DNA from: Phylloscopus collybita
Taxonomy: Eukaryota; Chordata; Aves; Passeriformes; Phylloscopidae
NCBI GenBank assembly: GCA_027886175.1
Contig: JAJNNQ010000024.1
Location: forward strand, 4,014,001 to 4,078,000
Length of the DNA: 64,000 bases
Direction: 5' to 3'
Both the position numbers and the translations under genes were made by a program. Positions 38,827 to 52,267 of the stretch are shown piece by piece (position 1 is the first letter of the stretch; every line of letters begins with the position of its first letter). Below the pieces are notes generated by a model, which worked only from the letters and a program-made list of their open reading frames with translations, did no database searches and was not told where the DNA came from.

Positions 38827-41800
38827 GGGGTTTGATGTCTCTGTGCACCCCAGGGAGGTGTCAGACTCTGATTTGATGGAGAATGTCTTGATAAGTGCTG
38901 CTGGAGATGCCCCGAGGCAGAGGGCAGGGCGTTCCTGAGTGTGGGAGTTTCCAAAAGGGAGGACTATAAAGGAAGAAGTTTTCTGTCAAAATGACATTCT
39001 TCCCGCAGATCAATACATTTCCCATTTAGTCTGTGAAACTTGTGACTTGGGTCAAAAGCTTAGAAGACTCTGGGAAACACTGAACAACAGAATAATGTAA
39101 CAATCTTGAAAACACCTGAAAGGTGAAGTTAGTACAAATACAACTCCATATAAACCTTTTGATATGCAATATATTATTAAAGGAGAGATCCTTTCCCACA
39201 AATACCTCTTACATATTTCATGGGTTTTTATGAACCCATGGGTTTTTAAGAACAATTCATCTCTAAATATGCTTAGAAATAGCTGTTTTAATTAAAAAAA
39301 AAAAATAATATTGCCCCAAAGGATGCTTAAGTGCTTTCCAGCATTCGTATTAACAATTAACAATTAGGGTCAGAGGAGTGCTCAAAAACCTCAAGAAAAA
39401 CTATAGCTAATAAAGGATATATTTGGAAAGAGGAGGACATTTTTGATGTGAGGAATCAGCAAATTAAATAAAAGTTTACTAGCCATGGAATGACCATGCC
39501 ACAAAAGACTTCAGAAAAGAGAATTTTGATTCTGATAGTAGATTAGGTAATAATCTCCTTAAAATCAAAGAATTTTTTACATTTTCTTGACTGAAATCAC
39601 CTCCAGAAGCCTGTCCCATCTATACACTGTCTTTGGCAAGATTGGAGTTAAAATCTAATGCCAAAACCTTATGGAGGCATCAAATCTGGAACTAAAATTC
39701 TGGTTTCAGAAATATCAGTAGTAAAATGATGAACAACTTGATGAAATCAGTGTAAAAGGTTTTTTTGTTTTGTTTTGTTTTTTTTTTTTAGAAGACCAAA
39801 TGTCCACTTCTGGTACTGAAATTTTATCTCCAACAGATTTCTCTATGAAGGGAGAAGGAAATGGGGAGAGGACCAGGGAGAGAGAGAAGGTGAGAGAATT
39901 TAAATTCTCAGGTCAGGATGAAGTGATTTGCCTCAATATGCGCTCCTAAATTCCTAATGGCAAAAGATTTTCTGATATTCCAATTACTGTTAAATGTTAA
40001 TGCTTGTTTTGTTTTGGTATTTTGTGATATGTGTGAATTTTAACCTCTCCAGAGATTTAAAATAGAATGAATGAGGGAGAAATGCCTCTCTCACATTTTT
40101 TATTTTTCCCACTTCATACTCCTTTAGTAACAGTGACTTTTTAGACAGTGTCAGATGATGTAAAAAAAAAAAAGACTATTCCATTTAATCCACTTAATAT
40201 AAAAAAATTTTATTAACTATAGATTTCCATCAAAACCTTTAGTTATGAAAGTCCTCTCTTCCTAACCTTAGGTATTTGTAACACCACACATTTATATTTG
40301 GCTTAATGTATCTGAAATACAAGCTTCAGAAACTCTTTAAAAGTTCAAGTTGTCCAGTACTATCTTCTAATTTTCCTCATTGTCTAATGGGGTAAATTTT
40401 ATTTTCAGTGTCCAAATACTTTCTTAGCTGGTTTGTTTTTTGGGTTTTTTTTCCCTTTCGTGTTATTCTAGGAATTGCTTGTTGTGTCATGTGGAGTTGT
40501 ACTGAATAGCAAAAAAAAAAAAAAAAAAGCCCTTTAAGTAGCTTGAAAAATTTGTAGTGCAGCACTGCATATTTCTAATGCTTGTAGGACCTGGCTGCAA
40601 GCTTTGCCAGTCTGGATTCTGAATTTACAGTGCACAGCTGCTGAATGTTGCAGCCTCTCAGTATTATGTGCATTCTGAACAGCTTTTCCCTGCACTGATC
40701 CCAGTCACTGCTCCTGTCTGGAGAGCTTAGCTCTGCAAAAAATAACATCTCCAATATTGCCTTTCACAAAGGTGTCACAAAGACTCAAAACAACCAGATC
40801 AACATTTGGTTCTTCCTTAACTGGTTACTCACAAATGATTGGTTTTATACTCTTCTTTTGTTTCTTATAATTAGATCCAAATCCAAAATCTGTAATAGAA
40901 GTGGAAATATTCCAAGGCATTGCTGGTTGAAGTAACCTTTCAACAGACATAAGTAACCACCACACCTCATAACTTAAAAAAAAAAAAATCAGATTTTGTC
41001 AGAGTGTAAACCTTGTCCATTAATGCTCTTTCTGTAAGTCTAGCTATTTGTAACTAGAATAAGATAACACACAGAATAATATTTGATAACCATCAGAGGC
41101 AGAGTAATAATTCAGTATTTTTGAGCAGCTATTAGAGGCAGGAAAGCCAACTTATCTTTCCAGGCTAAGTCTCTGCTACCACTCAGGAAATAGATGAAAT
41201 GTGAAATAAGGGTGAGCGACAACTTTTCATGGACAAAAAGAGAGAAGAAACCACTTGAGTGCCCAGTAGCCAATAAATTGCCACAGTCCAGAACTTGCCA
41301 TATTTTATTCTACTTGTATATTAACAGAGGTGGCTGGGAAAAACTCCTTGCAGGAAAGTTTTACCTATACTGCTGATTTAATCAAAATGTTTTACAAAGG
41401 AGTTTCCTTTTCATTGTTTTTGTTTGGAGGTAAGGTGAGCAATCTTCTTAATTTAATGGTCTGCTGTCAAATTTGCAGTTTTCCTTAAAATAATTAACAG
41501 AAAAGCCACACACTCACATGAAATATTGGATCTGTTCTTAGGTATTTCAAGGACAAAAAATAATGTAAGTAAAATGGTTGTAAAAATATGAAGAGGAGAT
41601 ATTACCATAAAATCAAACTGTTGGTCAAATAGCAATATATTTTCTCAGTACTCTTGATCCATTTTAAGAAGCACGTTAAAGTTTTCTGCATTCTTCTTAA
41701 ACTAATACTATTTTGGAGACCAAGTCTAATATTTTATCTGCTATAATTTACTCTCCCACTAATGCATAAAGATTTATCCATTTTTTTCCATTTGATTCAG

Positions 41801-42992
41801 TCTAGAAATAGGAACATGTCATTTAAAGGCACTAGAAAGCAGATTTTTTTTTTTTTTTGTGCAATACTTTCAAATTCAAGTTGGAAAGATTTAAGGTGTT
41901 TCTTTTTCTGCCAATTATATTTTTCTAGATAAAGTAAACACAGCTTGCATGAACTAGAAAAGTAATAGAAGAGATAATGACACTTTCTGCTTTGAATTAG
42001 ATCCAACCATAGCAGTAGGGTGAAATTATCATTACCTTAAATGACTCAACTCATTTGTGTCTAGAATTTCAGAGCAGTGATGTTAAAGTTTTAAATTTTA
42101 TAAGGTCTAGAATTATAGCTAAAATTCAATTGTCTATAGCCTTTCAATGATGAAAGGAAACAGTCCCACTTCATTCTCTATTAGCTAATATAAATTGTCT
42201 AGAATAAACATGAAGCCAGCTATCAATATATTTTAACCACACTTAGAGTTTTACAGCAGCACTCACACAAATAGCTTTTTTTTTCTGATAGTTTGGCTAC
42301 ATACTTCACTGAAAAATTACTTCTTTTTTATAGTAATACAATGTTTCTCTTCTTGGGCTAATGTTGCATATTTTACTACCTGGAACAGATGTGTTGAGAA
42401 GCTTAAAAGGACAGAAATATCTTCCTAGTGCAGTTCAAGTGCTCATTTTACAAATGCAGGGTAGAAAACTCCTTGTTCCACTTCAGCTGCTCACTCACGT
42501 GGTGCAGCCAGATCAGTGCAAAGACCTCCTCTAAAAATTCATTTGAGAATCCTTCAATCCTTTTGTCTCATGGCATATTCATGTTCTCTCTGTATATGGG
42601 TTTCTCTGTTTACTTTGCATCCTGTTTTATTGCATCACCTCACTCGCACAGAAACAAACAAACTCTTGGAATTGCACAAATTGAATTTTAATCAAGGGGA
42701 GTGAGGGTAACTTTAAAGGCACTTAAAGCAGATTCAGAAATCAAAACAGTCTATTTTGAGCCATGTCATATAATCGTAAAGCTGTGTTCCTGAGGTTTTC
42801 TAGGATGTCAATATTACAAACAAAATAAATTAAGATACTCATAAGAAAAGACAGAGATGGGGAGGCTGAGTCATTTTTAGGTGTGAATAAAAAAACACAG
42901 ATATAACTACTTTTTACTCATATTTCCATTTTTGCTAATAAATTATCTCCAATTCTTTCTGAAGCCCATGTAAGTGACTCCTGGCTGTACAT

Positions 42993-43008
42993 GTCCCTCT
43001 AGTGGCAC
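42993..43008 (-). promoter_or_regulatory. CTCF-like motif
   Basis: On the minus strand the site reads GTGCCACTAGAGGGAC. It has the same CCACTAGAGGG core as the site at 35167 and deviates in the next G-C step. Confidence 0.38.
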
Positions 43009-46000
43009 CACGTATGTAACAGAGAGCCATAAAAGCTCAGCCCTGTTTCTCATTCCTAATCCCTACAACAGTTAAGATCTGCCACTTCAACAAGCATAAC
43101 AGCACTGAGCTTTAAACTCATTTGATGGTCCCACCAACAGTTCAGGCTGTGTTCATTTTATTTATACTATGCACCTATAAGATTTATTTGTTTCCCTGAA
43201 AAATTAGCTTTGTTGATATCACTTAGTATTTGGAGCAAGAAGTGTCAGGTCACCATTAGTTCTGAAATATTAAGAAGGTAAGGACTCTTATGTTCTCACC
43301 CACTTTTTTTGGCTTCTGGCTATAAAATACTTTAAAATTGTTTTGTGTTTTGTATTTTGAAAGCTGCTTGTTTAAAGCTGTCAGAAGAAATAGATTTTTT
43401 TTTTTAAAGTAGTGTCAGTGGCAATATTTTATTTCATATTTCTCATCTCCATGAGAACAACATTTGCCCTAAGACTTCTTAGGGCAAAACTCATTACCTT
43501 CTGCCTACTGTTAACTTCCAATATGGGATTAAGTAAACATTTCAGAATTACCAGCAATCCACCTGGAAAGGATGTTTTAAAAATTCAGGTTTAGATATTA
43601 ACAGCATCTGTGCCAAGATATTTAAAATTCCTCTTTGAGTTATTACGAGTGACTGATTATCCCATGATCAGCAGTTCAAACAGATTTGCTCTCTTTCAAA
43701 GACTCTTTTTCTCTTAGAAGCAGCTACATTTCTAAACTGAAATGTCTAGTTTATACTTATTTAATTGCTGTTTATTGCCTTTTATGTCCAGTGATTATGG
43801 ATGTCTTTCAACTTCTGGAATTAAATAAACATCACAGATCAAAAGATGAGGTTATTCTTACTGTGTAATGCTAAATGATAATGCAAGATTTTAGCTACTT
43901 CTTCAGTTGCTAGGTTCCCAGATGCACCACCTACCCTTTAGCATTGTAGTTTTCTCCTGTTACATCAGCAGGTGATGACTACAATAAGTATATTTAGTCA
44001 TTTTTATTTACAGAAATATCCTATTTTTCACAAAAATCATGTTGGCATCCAGGTAGATTCATTAAAAGGCTTTTTTTAGAGGCCATTGTAATTCATGTTC
44101 ATTCTTACCTGATCTAGTAATTATTAAGTGTTTAAGGTGATCCAAGTGAATAGATTTCAGGAACCAAAGTGGAAAATTTTCTGGTTCATATGAGGTTTGG
44201 GGGGCAGCTTTAATTATTTTTTAAAGCTCAGAAGCATTGTCCTACTGGAAGACTGTCCCTTTTCACTGAATCCAGTGGACAGGATGGTTACAATTGATGC
44301 TTGGTTGAGCATTGTGGATTGGAGATAAAATGTACAGAACAAAAGGCTGACAAACACTTGTTCCTCAAAGCCTGTGAAGAACATTGTTTACACTCAGTCC
44401 CTCTGAGCCCTGACAGGATATTTTCAAACCGCCCATGCACATTGGTGATTTTTTATATACCTTCCACAGCAGCACAGTAAATTATACTGTGGATAAGCCC
44501 TGGTGAATAGAAGCAACCATGCATCTAGGAAGGAGGTGTTCAAATCCTGTTCCACATTATTAGAAAACACTGCAAGGATTAGAAAGAGGCAGCCAGATGA
44601 AGTTGTGGCAGGGAAGGATCTTAGCAAAGTCAGGCAGAAGTTCTTAAGTTCTTAGGAAATAATGAATCACAGCAAAGATGAAGTCACAGACACCTGTGTA
44701 GAGACAATCATTGGAAGCAGAGAAGTTTCAAAGTTTGAAGTAAGCCCTCCAAGGGGTTGGCAGCACAAAATTGAATACTCACCTTGGATTTAAATTTTAT
44801 TATTATTATTATTATTGACTTCTTTGCTAAAAGATAACTAAGCCCTTTCACATAGATTTTTATCAGAAGATGCATTTTCTTGATTGATTTCCTCTTAGAT
44901 CTGCGACTTTACAAGAATGTGGTTTAGTAATTCTAGGGGGTTTGTCCTCTACAATGATATGTGATAAATTTCACTTCATTTGTACCAAATTTCACAGCAG
45001 GGTAATTGGTTCTTTTTGTTATTTCTGCTCCAGTTTAGCTCTGATTGTCACACACACCTGAACAGACATAACCAATAATATATTACAACGGTGAGTGGCA
45101 TCTCTTTTTTATTGAGAGCAATCCTCCTGTCCAAAATACCCCTTACAGATCTGTCCTTTTAATTCAGTGGAAATCAAAGGAAGCAAACCTGCAATCTGTA
45201 GGTACCACAGACAGTTGATAAGCGTGGACGAAATTAGAAAATGTTTAGGAATTTCTTTCTCATTTACCAAAGTTTTAGTTGAAATCGTAATGGGTTTGGC
45301 ATTGAAAAACTCTGGAAGGTCTTTTGTTTCTCACTTCCCATCAATAATGTGCCCCATTTTTCCTTAATGTTGTGTGGGATCAGTCAAGCAAGAAATATAT
45401 TCCAAAAGTTTATTCTCGTTAGAAAAAAAAAAAAAAGGTACTTAGGGGAAAGGTTATTGCAAGATGAATGGGAAGAGAGACATTCACATTCCAGGAAAGG
45501 GATCGGACCTTTTTTAAACTTTATGACCTTTGGTCACTCCCTGTTTTATCCATTCCTGGCAATTCCAGCCTACATGATCTTTCAGCTGCCTGTGATTAAC
45601 ATTGACTTCAGTGACAGTGTCACAGCAAAGGGTCAGGACAGAATTGAGTTTGTCTTCCTGAAACTCACACAACGAGTGATGCTGGTAATACTTTGCTGTC
45701 TCACTTGATTTTAGAGCCCTGAGCACTCTTATCCTGTGCATGGAACAAGGCAGAGATCAGGCACTAAATCATATAAACTTATACTAGTAAAATAATAAAT
45801 TTAAAATGCTTATTTACAAGACTAATGCTCAAACCTTTATTTTTAACAAGTTAGTCCTTGTTGCTTTGACTGAAATTATTTAATAAAGTAAAAATGGCAT
45901 TTCCAAGGTTTTATAAAATAGCCTTGCAAGCACATAGCAACATTCTTTAACAATTCCTTTAATTCTTTATCATGAACGGCAATTGGAACCTAATCCTTGT

Positions 46001-49000
46001 ACTTGTCTGTTGATCACAATGTCCCAACCCAGCATCTAATAATGGAAATACCTCATTTATAAAAACCATAAGAATGTAAACAGCTGGGAAATTCACAAAC
46101 AAAAATTGTGGCAGAAGCTAAACTTTGAGGGTGCTCCTTCAGTAGTGCCTATCAATAGCCAATTTATTATTGACTTTATCATCTCTAAAACCTAAAAATC
46201 TTTAAACACACATGAATAAGAATTTAATGGTCTGTCTGATGGAGTAAACCCATGTCTCCTTCCAGTTATGTGCAAAATTCTCTTGGACATCCAAATGCAT
46301 TCCTCAAATATCCAATAAACGAGTTGTCATTGATGGTGGAAAGCAACATGATGTCAAAGCAAAATTGTAATTTTTAGAGTTTCTGACACTAAGGAATATT
46401 GTGTTTGAAAGCCTTGGATATTTTGTGGATATTTTAAGTAAATAAACTCGATGGCATATTGTCTTTTTGCAAAGCTTGTGTCTCCATTCCAAGACACATT
46501 TTAAGGGCAAAGTAAAGGCTGCCTGAGAGATCCAAATTTACTGAAGTTAGGGTGACTGGCTACTTCCTATATGTCAATGTCAGTGTCTGCCAGGACAGAT
46601 GTTTTCAGATCTGGGATAGTCTGTTTGATGCTGCTACTTTTCCCAAATTAGTTACAATATTTGGGGTAGAATTTGTAAGTAAATGGTTGCAGCAGATTAG
46701 TTAGGTGGCGTGATGAAGGACCCTTGCACATAACTGAAAATAATTTATCATTTCCAGGGGTTGTTCAGATTTTATCACCTGTGTTGACACAATCTGCCTC
46801 ACACATGGTGTAGTTACTACATAGTTTACCAGTTGTTGTAGGAGAATTGGTTCTTGTGGAGGAGGTCAGAGCAGCTTGTGCAGAAATGGATGTATCACAT
46901 CACACCAGTTGGTAAAATAATGCAAATATGTACAGGAGTCACTGTTCCACCACAACATTAATCTCTGGTAACGACAAACACATCCTCTCAGGTGCCTGAA
47001 GCAATTTCTGCATTAAGCTGCAGTTGGACAAGGGCAAAATGATCCATCTTTATAAGCCTGTTGTTTGCCTTTATTGTTATTTGTACTGAGCCAGCGTCAA
47101 CATTTTCTCATTTTCATCCACAAAGCAGAAATACCAAAAGGGAAAAACAATCAGGGAGATTTGAATCTTTAAGCAGATACAGTAGTAGTTCAAGTAAAAC
47201 AGTATATAGCCACAGGGTTTGATTTCAGAAGCAATATCTACTAAATGTGAAAATGTTTCCATTTTTCTAAAGTATTATAAATCTCAAGTAGGGTATTTAG
47301 ATACAGACAGCTCCAATTTGTCCATAGCTAATGCCATAGGAAAGCAAAACTCCAGTTTTATCAAAACCTACAAGAGGAATTAATATTTCTGAACTCGCTT
47401 TTGGTTTCACCATTTCTATGTGTATGGTGTAAGTTTTAAGTCCTTGCCTCCTCATAAAAGGGTACAAATTTAAGTCTCTTTTAAAGTTGTAAATATGGAG
47501 GGGTGTGTTGTATTTTAGCAATACTATTTCAATGGAAATCTGAAATGTATGTCACTAAAACTGGGTTTATAATCTTTTTAATGTCACCCAAAATGTTAAC
47601 AGCGTTACCATTTCACTTTCAGTCATGGTTGCATTCACTATTACTTATAATGGCTAAATAAATATCCTTCTACAATCATTAATTGGTACTCCATGCTCTC
47701 AGAAAAGAAGCTAAGAGGATTTATGTGCTGATAACCCTAAATCTTTTAACTTGCAGGAGATAAAGAGTTTGGGCCCAGCCTTGTTGTGTGCCCTGACTTC
47801 ACCACTCTCACACCAAGGGGACCTTTTGGATAGAATGAATAGAATCTGGTTCACTCTCTAGTAACTACAAGGTTTTTGTCTCTTTTTTTTTGCTTTTTTT
47901 TTCCAAAGCCTTTATTTTATCGTTTTGAGACTCAGTTTGCAATTCACTCAGCTGGAATTACTTAATTTAGTGAGATGGATAAAACCTTTCTATAAAAGTT
48001 TACCTGTTTTGGACTTCAAAGTCTGATTAGTCTGTAATTCTGGTCTCTCTTGCATTTTAATTCAGATGCTACACATGCACATCTACATCCCTGAAAATAG
48101 CTCTGCCAACACCATGAGGAAAAGTTTGGCTCCTTCATCTCAATGAGGCCAAAATATTTACTTTTTGTGGTCTAGATGTTCCAGTCCTCTCCTTCAGGAT
48201 CTGTGATTTAATTAATTCTTCTGTTTTTATCTGAAATCCCTTTGCTCTGCCACAGCAAGATTGCACTCACTAAATTTAAATATTGAAAATATTCACTGCC
48301 AACAATTTGTAATTCTTGAAAGATTTCCAGGACAATTTTATTACTATTAAAGCTCCTGCAAAACATAAACTTCTTAGACTGTATCTACTGCTTTGCCTAT
48401 TAATCCAAATAATTAGATTTATTTGAAGAAACTGCAAGTGAAAAGCATGGAAACTAACTTTGCTGTAACACTGGTGTAGAATTTGGATATATTGTTTACT
48501 TTATAAATTAATATGGAAAGGTAAATGGAAATACTGGAATTGAAGAAATGTCATACGGGTATTTCCGTAACACCAATGTGTAAACTTTGAAAAATTCCTA
48601 ATATTTTTTGTACATCATATAATCTTCTAATCTTGGTACAGTGAAGAAATAATTTGAGGCAGTTCTAAGCCTGTGCATGAAACGAGATGGGGATGAAGCC
48701 ATACTGCACTTTTTCTCAGTAATTTCCCTAAAACGTGGTTTAGTATAATTGGTTCATTGTTGCCTAATTAAATTGCACTGTGCAGAATGTCAGAATTAGT
48801 GTGCTCACTAATAGGTCAGAAGGGGTCCAAACCATACACAAGCCAACTGAAAAGCAAAATGTAACCTAGGAACAGAACTTAAGTAATTAGCAGGCAACAC
48901 TTGGCCAATGACTTTCCTACATGTGTAGGAATCATTGCCTGTAAGTATTCTGCAGCCCTGTAAATTCCCAACTAAGGTGTTGATGTTGGTTCTGTAACTT

Positions 49001-49367
49001 AAAATGTATTTTAATGTCAGAATTCAGTTAGCTATTTAGGCTACTTTTAGTATTCTTGTCTTTCTAGAAGATTTGTTGGAATAGACTCTCATGCCTTTTT
49101 CTTTCTTTATCTTTTTGTGTATCCACAAGAGAAGAGGAGATAAGCCTCAGAACTTATTAAACTTCTACTTTGCTTCCCTTGATGTGTGGTAGAAAATTGT
49201 CAAAATTTGCAAATACTTAAAAGCACTTCATGTGAATTGCTGCACATATCATGAACATATCTGGGGACTATAGCAGGAAGAAGAAATATTGATAATGATC
49301 TGGTGTCAGCCTGTCATTAAACACACTAAAAAATAAGGATGTTGATAAAGTATAAGGCCTGCTCATT

Positions 49368-49395
49368 CAAACAAACAAACAAACAAACAAACAAA
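49368..49395. repeat. (CAAA)n microsatellite
   Basis: About seven uninterrupted CAAA/AAAC units. Confidence 0.9.
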
Positions 49396-51240
49396 GTGTA
49401 CAATTCTGCAGAATATAATGTATAACAAAATGGAATTCACTTCCAATGTTATGGGAAAGTGCAATTTATAACTCTGAATAAGAGAGATACTATTGGAAGG
49501 TTCATTTCTGGTTACACTGCCAAATCAGCAGTGTGTTCTAGTCACTAAAAAAGCTCTTGCCTCAGACACCAAGAGATCAATAATACATTGTGTTTTCCTT
49601 AGTATACAGGTTGTAGTTAAAGTCAGCAAGTGTGAGTGCTACTCTTTAAAAAATCCTAATGCAGGTGTCTTGGTCCAAACATCACAGCATTTTTAACATC
49701 AGCAAATCCTAACGAGTGCTGCATGGAAAAGGTGTTTTAAGTTTATTGTAAATCTGCTCTTGGTCAGTGTCCTAATTAAAATGTTTGCTTTGATCACATT
49801 AAAACACAGACAGTAAGGAGTGATGGTTCAAAGGACTAATACACAATACAACATCATATGATGGGAAATGTAAATGAAAAGTTAATGGCTTTTGGGGTTT
49901 TTTTTAGAGAAAGCAAGAACTTTATTATAATAAACAGCACTAAAGATAAACCATGTGCAGTTAATTACACAAAGAAAAAAGGACAATCTATTATGTGTAA
50001 TTTATATCCTATATTTCCTGATTGTATTTGTGCATTGTAGCAGAAAGATTATCCCTTTATTTAAGAAAATAATAAAAATAGAACAGAAGTTTTTTCTGTT
50101 CACAAGACAGATCACATTCTGGCTTGTTTTAAGAATGGTAATATTATGTTTTAAGAATGGAATTCTTTACTTCTACAAGAACACACTCTCTAGAAATTTG
50201 AGGATGAAGGTATTCAAACTGTGGCTCCTCTTTTTTATCTTATCTGGTGCAATTACCCTGTTTTATACCTCCAAGATTATTATGCAAAGTGGCATAGGTT
50301 TCCGGGGGGAAAATGTAAATGTACAACTCTATTTTTTTATATTTAACATTTTTGCCATCCTTTATTGCATTTAGTAGGTTTGCATACATCTGAAAAAGCA
50401 CAATGGTTAAGATTTTATTTGGAATTCAGAATAATACACAAAGTTATAAAAAATTAATCTGTGTGTAGATGAATGAGCACTGTTTTTACGAAGTTGTTCC
50501 CCTGGAAATTTTGTTAAAATTCAAATTAAAAGCTGGTGCAGGGACACTGTGGAGGGAATGCCACCCATCCTTTTTAGTTGTTTGGTCCCCCAACAGTTTC
50601 CTGTGACTTGTGGAGTTCAAGGCTGGCAGGAGGCAAAGCTGTGAGAAGAAACCCACTCATTTTGTCTATGCTCCTGTCACGTCTCTCCCTGCCTCCTTTT
50701 TTGTATTCAGCTGTAGACTGATATGACTTGTAAAAGCAATGGAAATGGGAAGCCAGAGTTTCCAAGTTTCCCATAAAGAAGGAATTGCCTGCCTGATGTG
50801 CACACAGATGTGTGTGAGGATGCACGAGGGCTCACAAGTGTCTGGAGAGTGCCTGCACAGATAAAAACATACAAGTAAACGTGCTACTGGGGTTGTCTGA
50901 CCAAAGCCTGGTGTAAAACCCCAAATCTGTACCACCCAACAGCAGAAGTGAGGGAAGAAATCTCAGTTCACTTCTGCTGTGCTAATTAATTGGCCTTTCC
51001 ATTAATGTGTGAAAAGTTTTTGACTGCTCCAAATGACTCCTTTTCACCTGGGGCCCTTGATACAGGATGTCCCGCATTAATATTTTATGGCAGTCTGGCT
51101 GGGAAGCATCTCACTACTCAACCAGGAACCGCAAAAGAATTAAAGCCTGAATTGTCACCCCTTACCCAAAAAACAAACCTTGGTTGGTAGTGCTACTTTC
51201 CTTTTGGCTGTGTTAATTCTAAACCAGAACAGTATTGAGA

Positions 51241-51300
51241 CTCATGGCATCAGAATAATTTGTGTTGGAAGGGATCTTTAAAGGCTACCTATACGCCCAA
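51241..51300 (-). mobile_element. CR1 LINE fragment, very short 3' end
   Basis: CAGAATAATTTGTGTTGGAA followed by GGGATCTTTAAAGG is the degenerate reverse complement of the CR1 3' end (typical form: AGAATGGTTTGGGTTGGAAG). The similarity fades after about 51295, so this is a heavily truncated old copy about 700 bases before the CpG island. Confidence 0.55.
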
Positions 51301-51935
51301 ACACCCAAATTCCGAAAATTTAACTTTCTCCTTTTACCTGCCCTTGAACCTAAGGCAAAATACCAATCACTCTTTCACTATTTTGAAATATCTCCTCAAG
51401 CTTTTCTTGTTGACCTTTTTTTTTTTTTTGAATAAAAGTTTTCCTTATAGGACATTGTTAACGCAGCTAAACAAAGAAAATATTGCAATGTTGTAGGCTC
51501 GCTACACTCTTAAAAAATCCCTCCAAGTACTCACAAATACGTATTTCTGTGTTGGCTTTGCTCATTGAACAACTCCTCTGAAAATAATCCTTAAATTAAT
51601 AGTTTTTAAAACATTCTTTATTCTTGCATTACAAAGCTAAGTGTTTTCATACAAAGCTTCTCTGAACATCCATTGAGGCACCTCAGCAGGAACTTTGGTA
51701 TTCTCTGGTGCAGACTCTTGCAGCTGCATTACCCACTCACTTCAATGGGATTTTTGAACACTGGGAAGCATTGGGAAATAGCTTTTCTCTTTTTTCCCCT
51801 CTTGCTTGGGGGATTTAGACACCTGGTTTGATTTGGATATCAGAAATACGGGTATCAGTATCTTCCTTTGGGGTTGGGTTTCTTTATTTTCCCTCTGCCT
51901 TGGTAGAAATCCAGAAATTGAAATATTCCATAGAA

Positions 51936-51952
51936 TAATAGTAGTAGTAGTA

Positions 51953-51992
<40 letters not shown>
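51936..51992. repeat. Compound trinucleotide microsatellite (GTA)n(ATA)n
   Basis: About five TAG/GTA units run directly into about thirteen TAA units. The first block differs from the second by one base per unit, so it is probably a diverged part of one array. It marks the border between AT-rich desert and the CpG island. Confidence 0.9.
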
Positions 51993-52054
51993 GACTATAT
52001 AGGCCAGGATGTGGAGTGTGGCGGGAGTGTGGCACTTCCACGGGGCGCTGATCC

Positions 52055-52072
52055 CAGGTGCCGGCGCACCTG
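52055..52072. promoter_or_regulatory. Inverted pair of E-boxes (CAGGTG / CACCTG)
   Basis: CAGGTG at 52055-52060 and CACCTG at 52067-52072 form an inverted repeat with 7-base arms and a 4-base spacer, followed at once by a GC box. CACCT-type E-boxes are the known targets of the ZEB and Snail zinc-finger repressors, and ZEB proteins favour paired sites. Binding here is inferred. Confidence 0.4.
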
Positions 52073-52184
52073 GGCGGGGGGGATGTGAGCAGCCGGCAGA
52101 TCAGATCACATCAGATGAGCACACACATAACCGAGCCGGCATCCTCAGCCCTGCAGAAGCTGCTGGTAGCTGGCGAAGAAATTC

Positions 52185-52187
<3 letters not shown>

Positions 52188-52241
<54 letters not shown>
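52188..52241. repeat. Poly(dA) tract, 54 bases
   Basis: An uninterrupted run of 54 A residues sits between a CpG-moderate stretch and the dense part of the CpG island. No recognisable retrotransposed body precedes it, so it is not clearly a retroposon tail. Such tracts exclude nucleosomes. They are also error-prone in sequencing and assembly, so the exact length is uncertain. Confidence 0.9.
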
Positions 52242-52243
<2 letters not shown>

Positions 52244-52251
52244 GTAAATGT

Positions 52252-52267
52252 TCCGGGGATCCCCGGA
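52252..52267. repeat. Perfect 16-bp palindrome
   Basis: TCCGGGGATCCCCGGA reads the same on both strands and lies ten bases after the A tract, at the edge of the dense CpG region. It could be a dimeric binding site or a chance palindrome in GC-rich DNA. Confidence 0.7.

Larger units (their letters stand above)
34663..51240. other. Gene-free intergenic DNA upstream of EPHA6
   Basis: It contains three CTCF-like motifs, short microsatellites, an 18-A run at 40511-40528 and one candidate regulatory stretch. Open frames of 119 codons (45349-45708) and 139 codons (49955-50374) have no domain, exon signals or homologue that I recognise. This fits the large gene-poor interval known on the 5' side of EPHA6 in other vertebrates. 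Confidence 0.6.

Noticed and set aside
38700..38940. Locally GC-richer stretch with open frames on both strands
   Set aside because: I could not match it to a gene or repeat. Only the CTCF-like motif inside it is reported.
45349..45708. 119-codon open frame with a 75-codon frame on the opposite strand
   Set aside because: No domain is recognisable, it includes a Lys run from an A tract, and it has no exon signals.
49955..50374. 139-codon open frame with hydrophobic segments, reminiscent of a type II membrane protein
   Set aside because: AT-rich DNA yields Phe, Ile and Leu by chance. No flanking splice sites, Kozak context or homologue was recognised.
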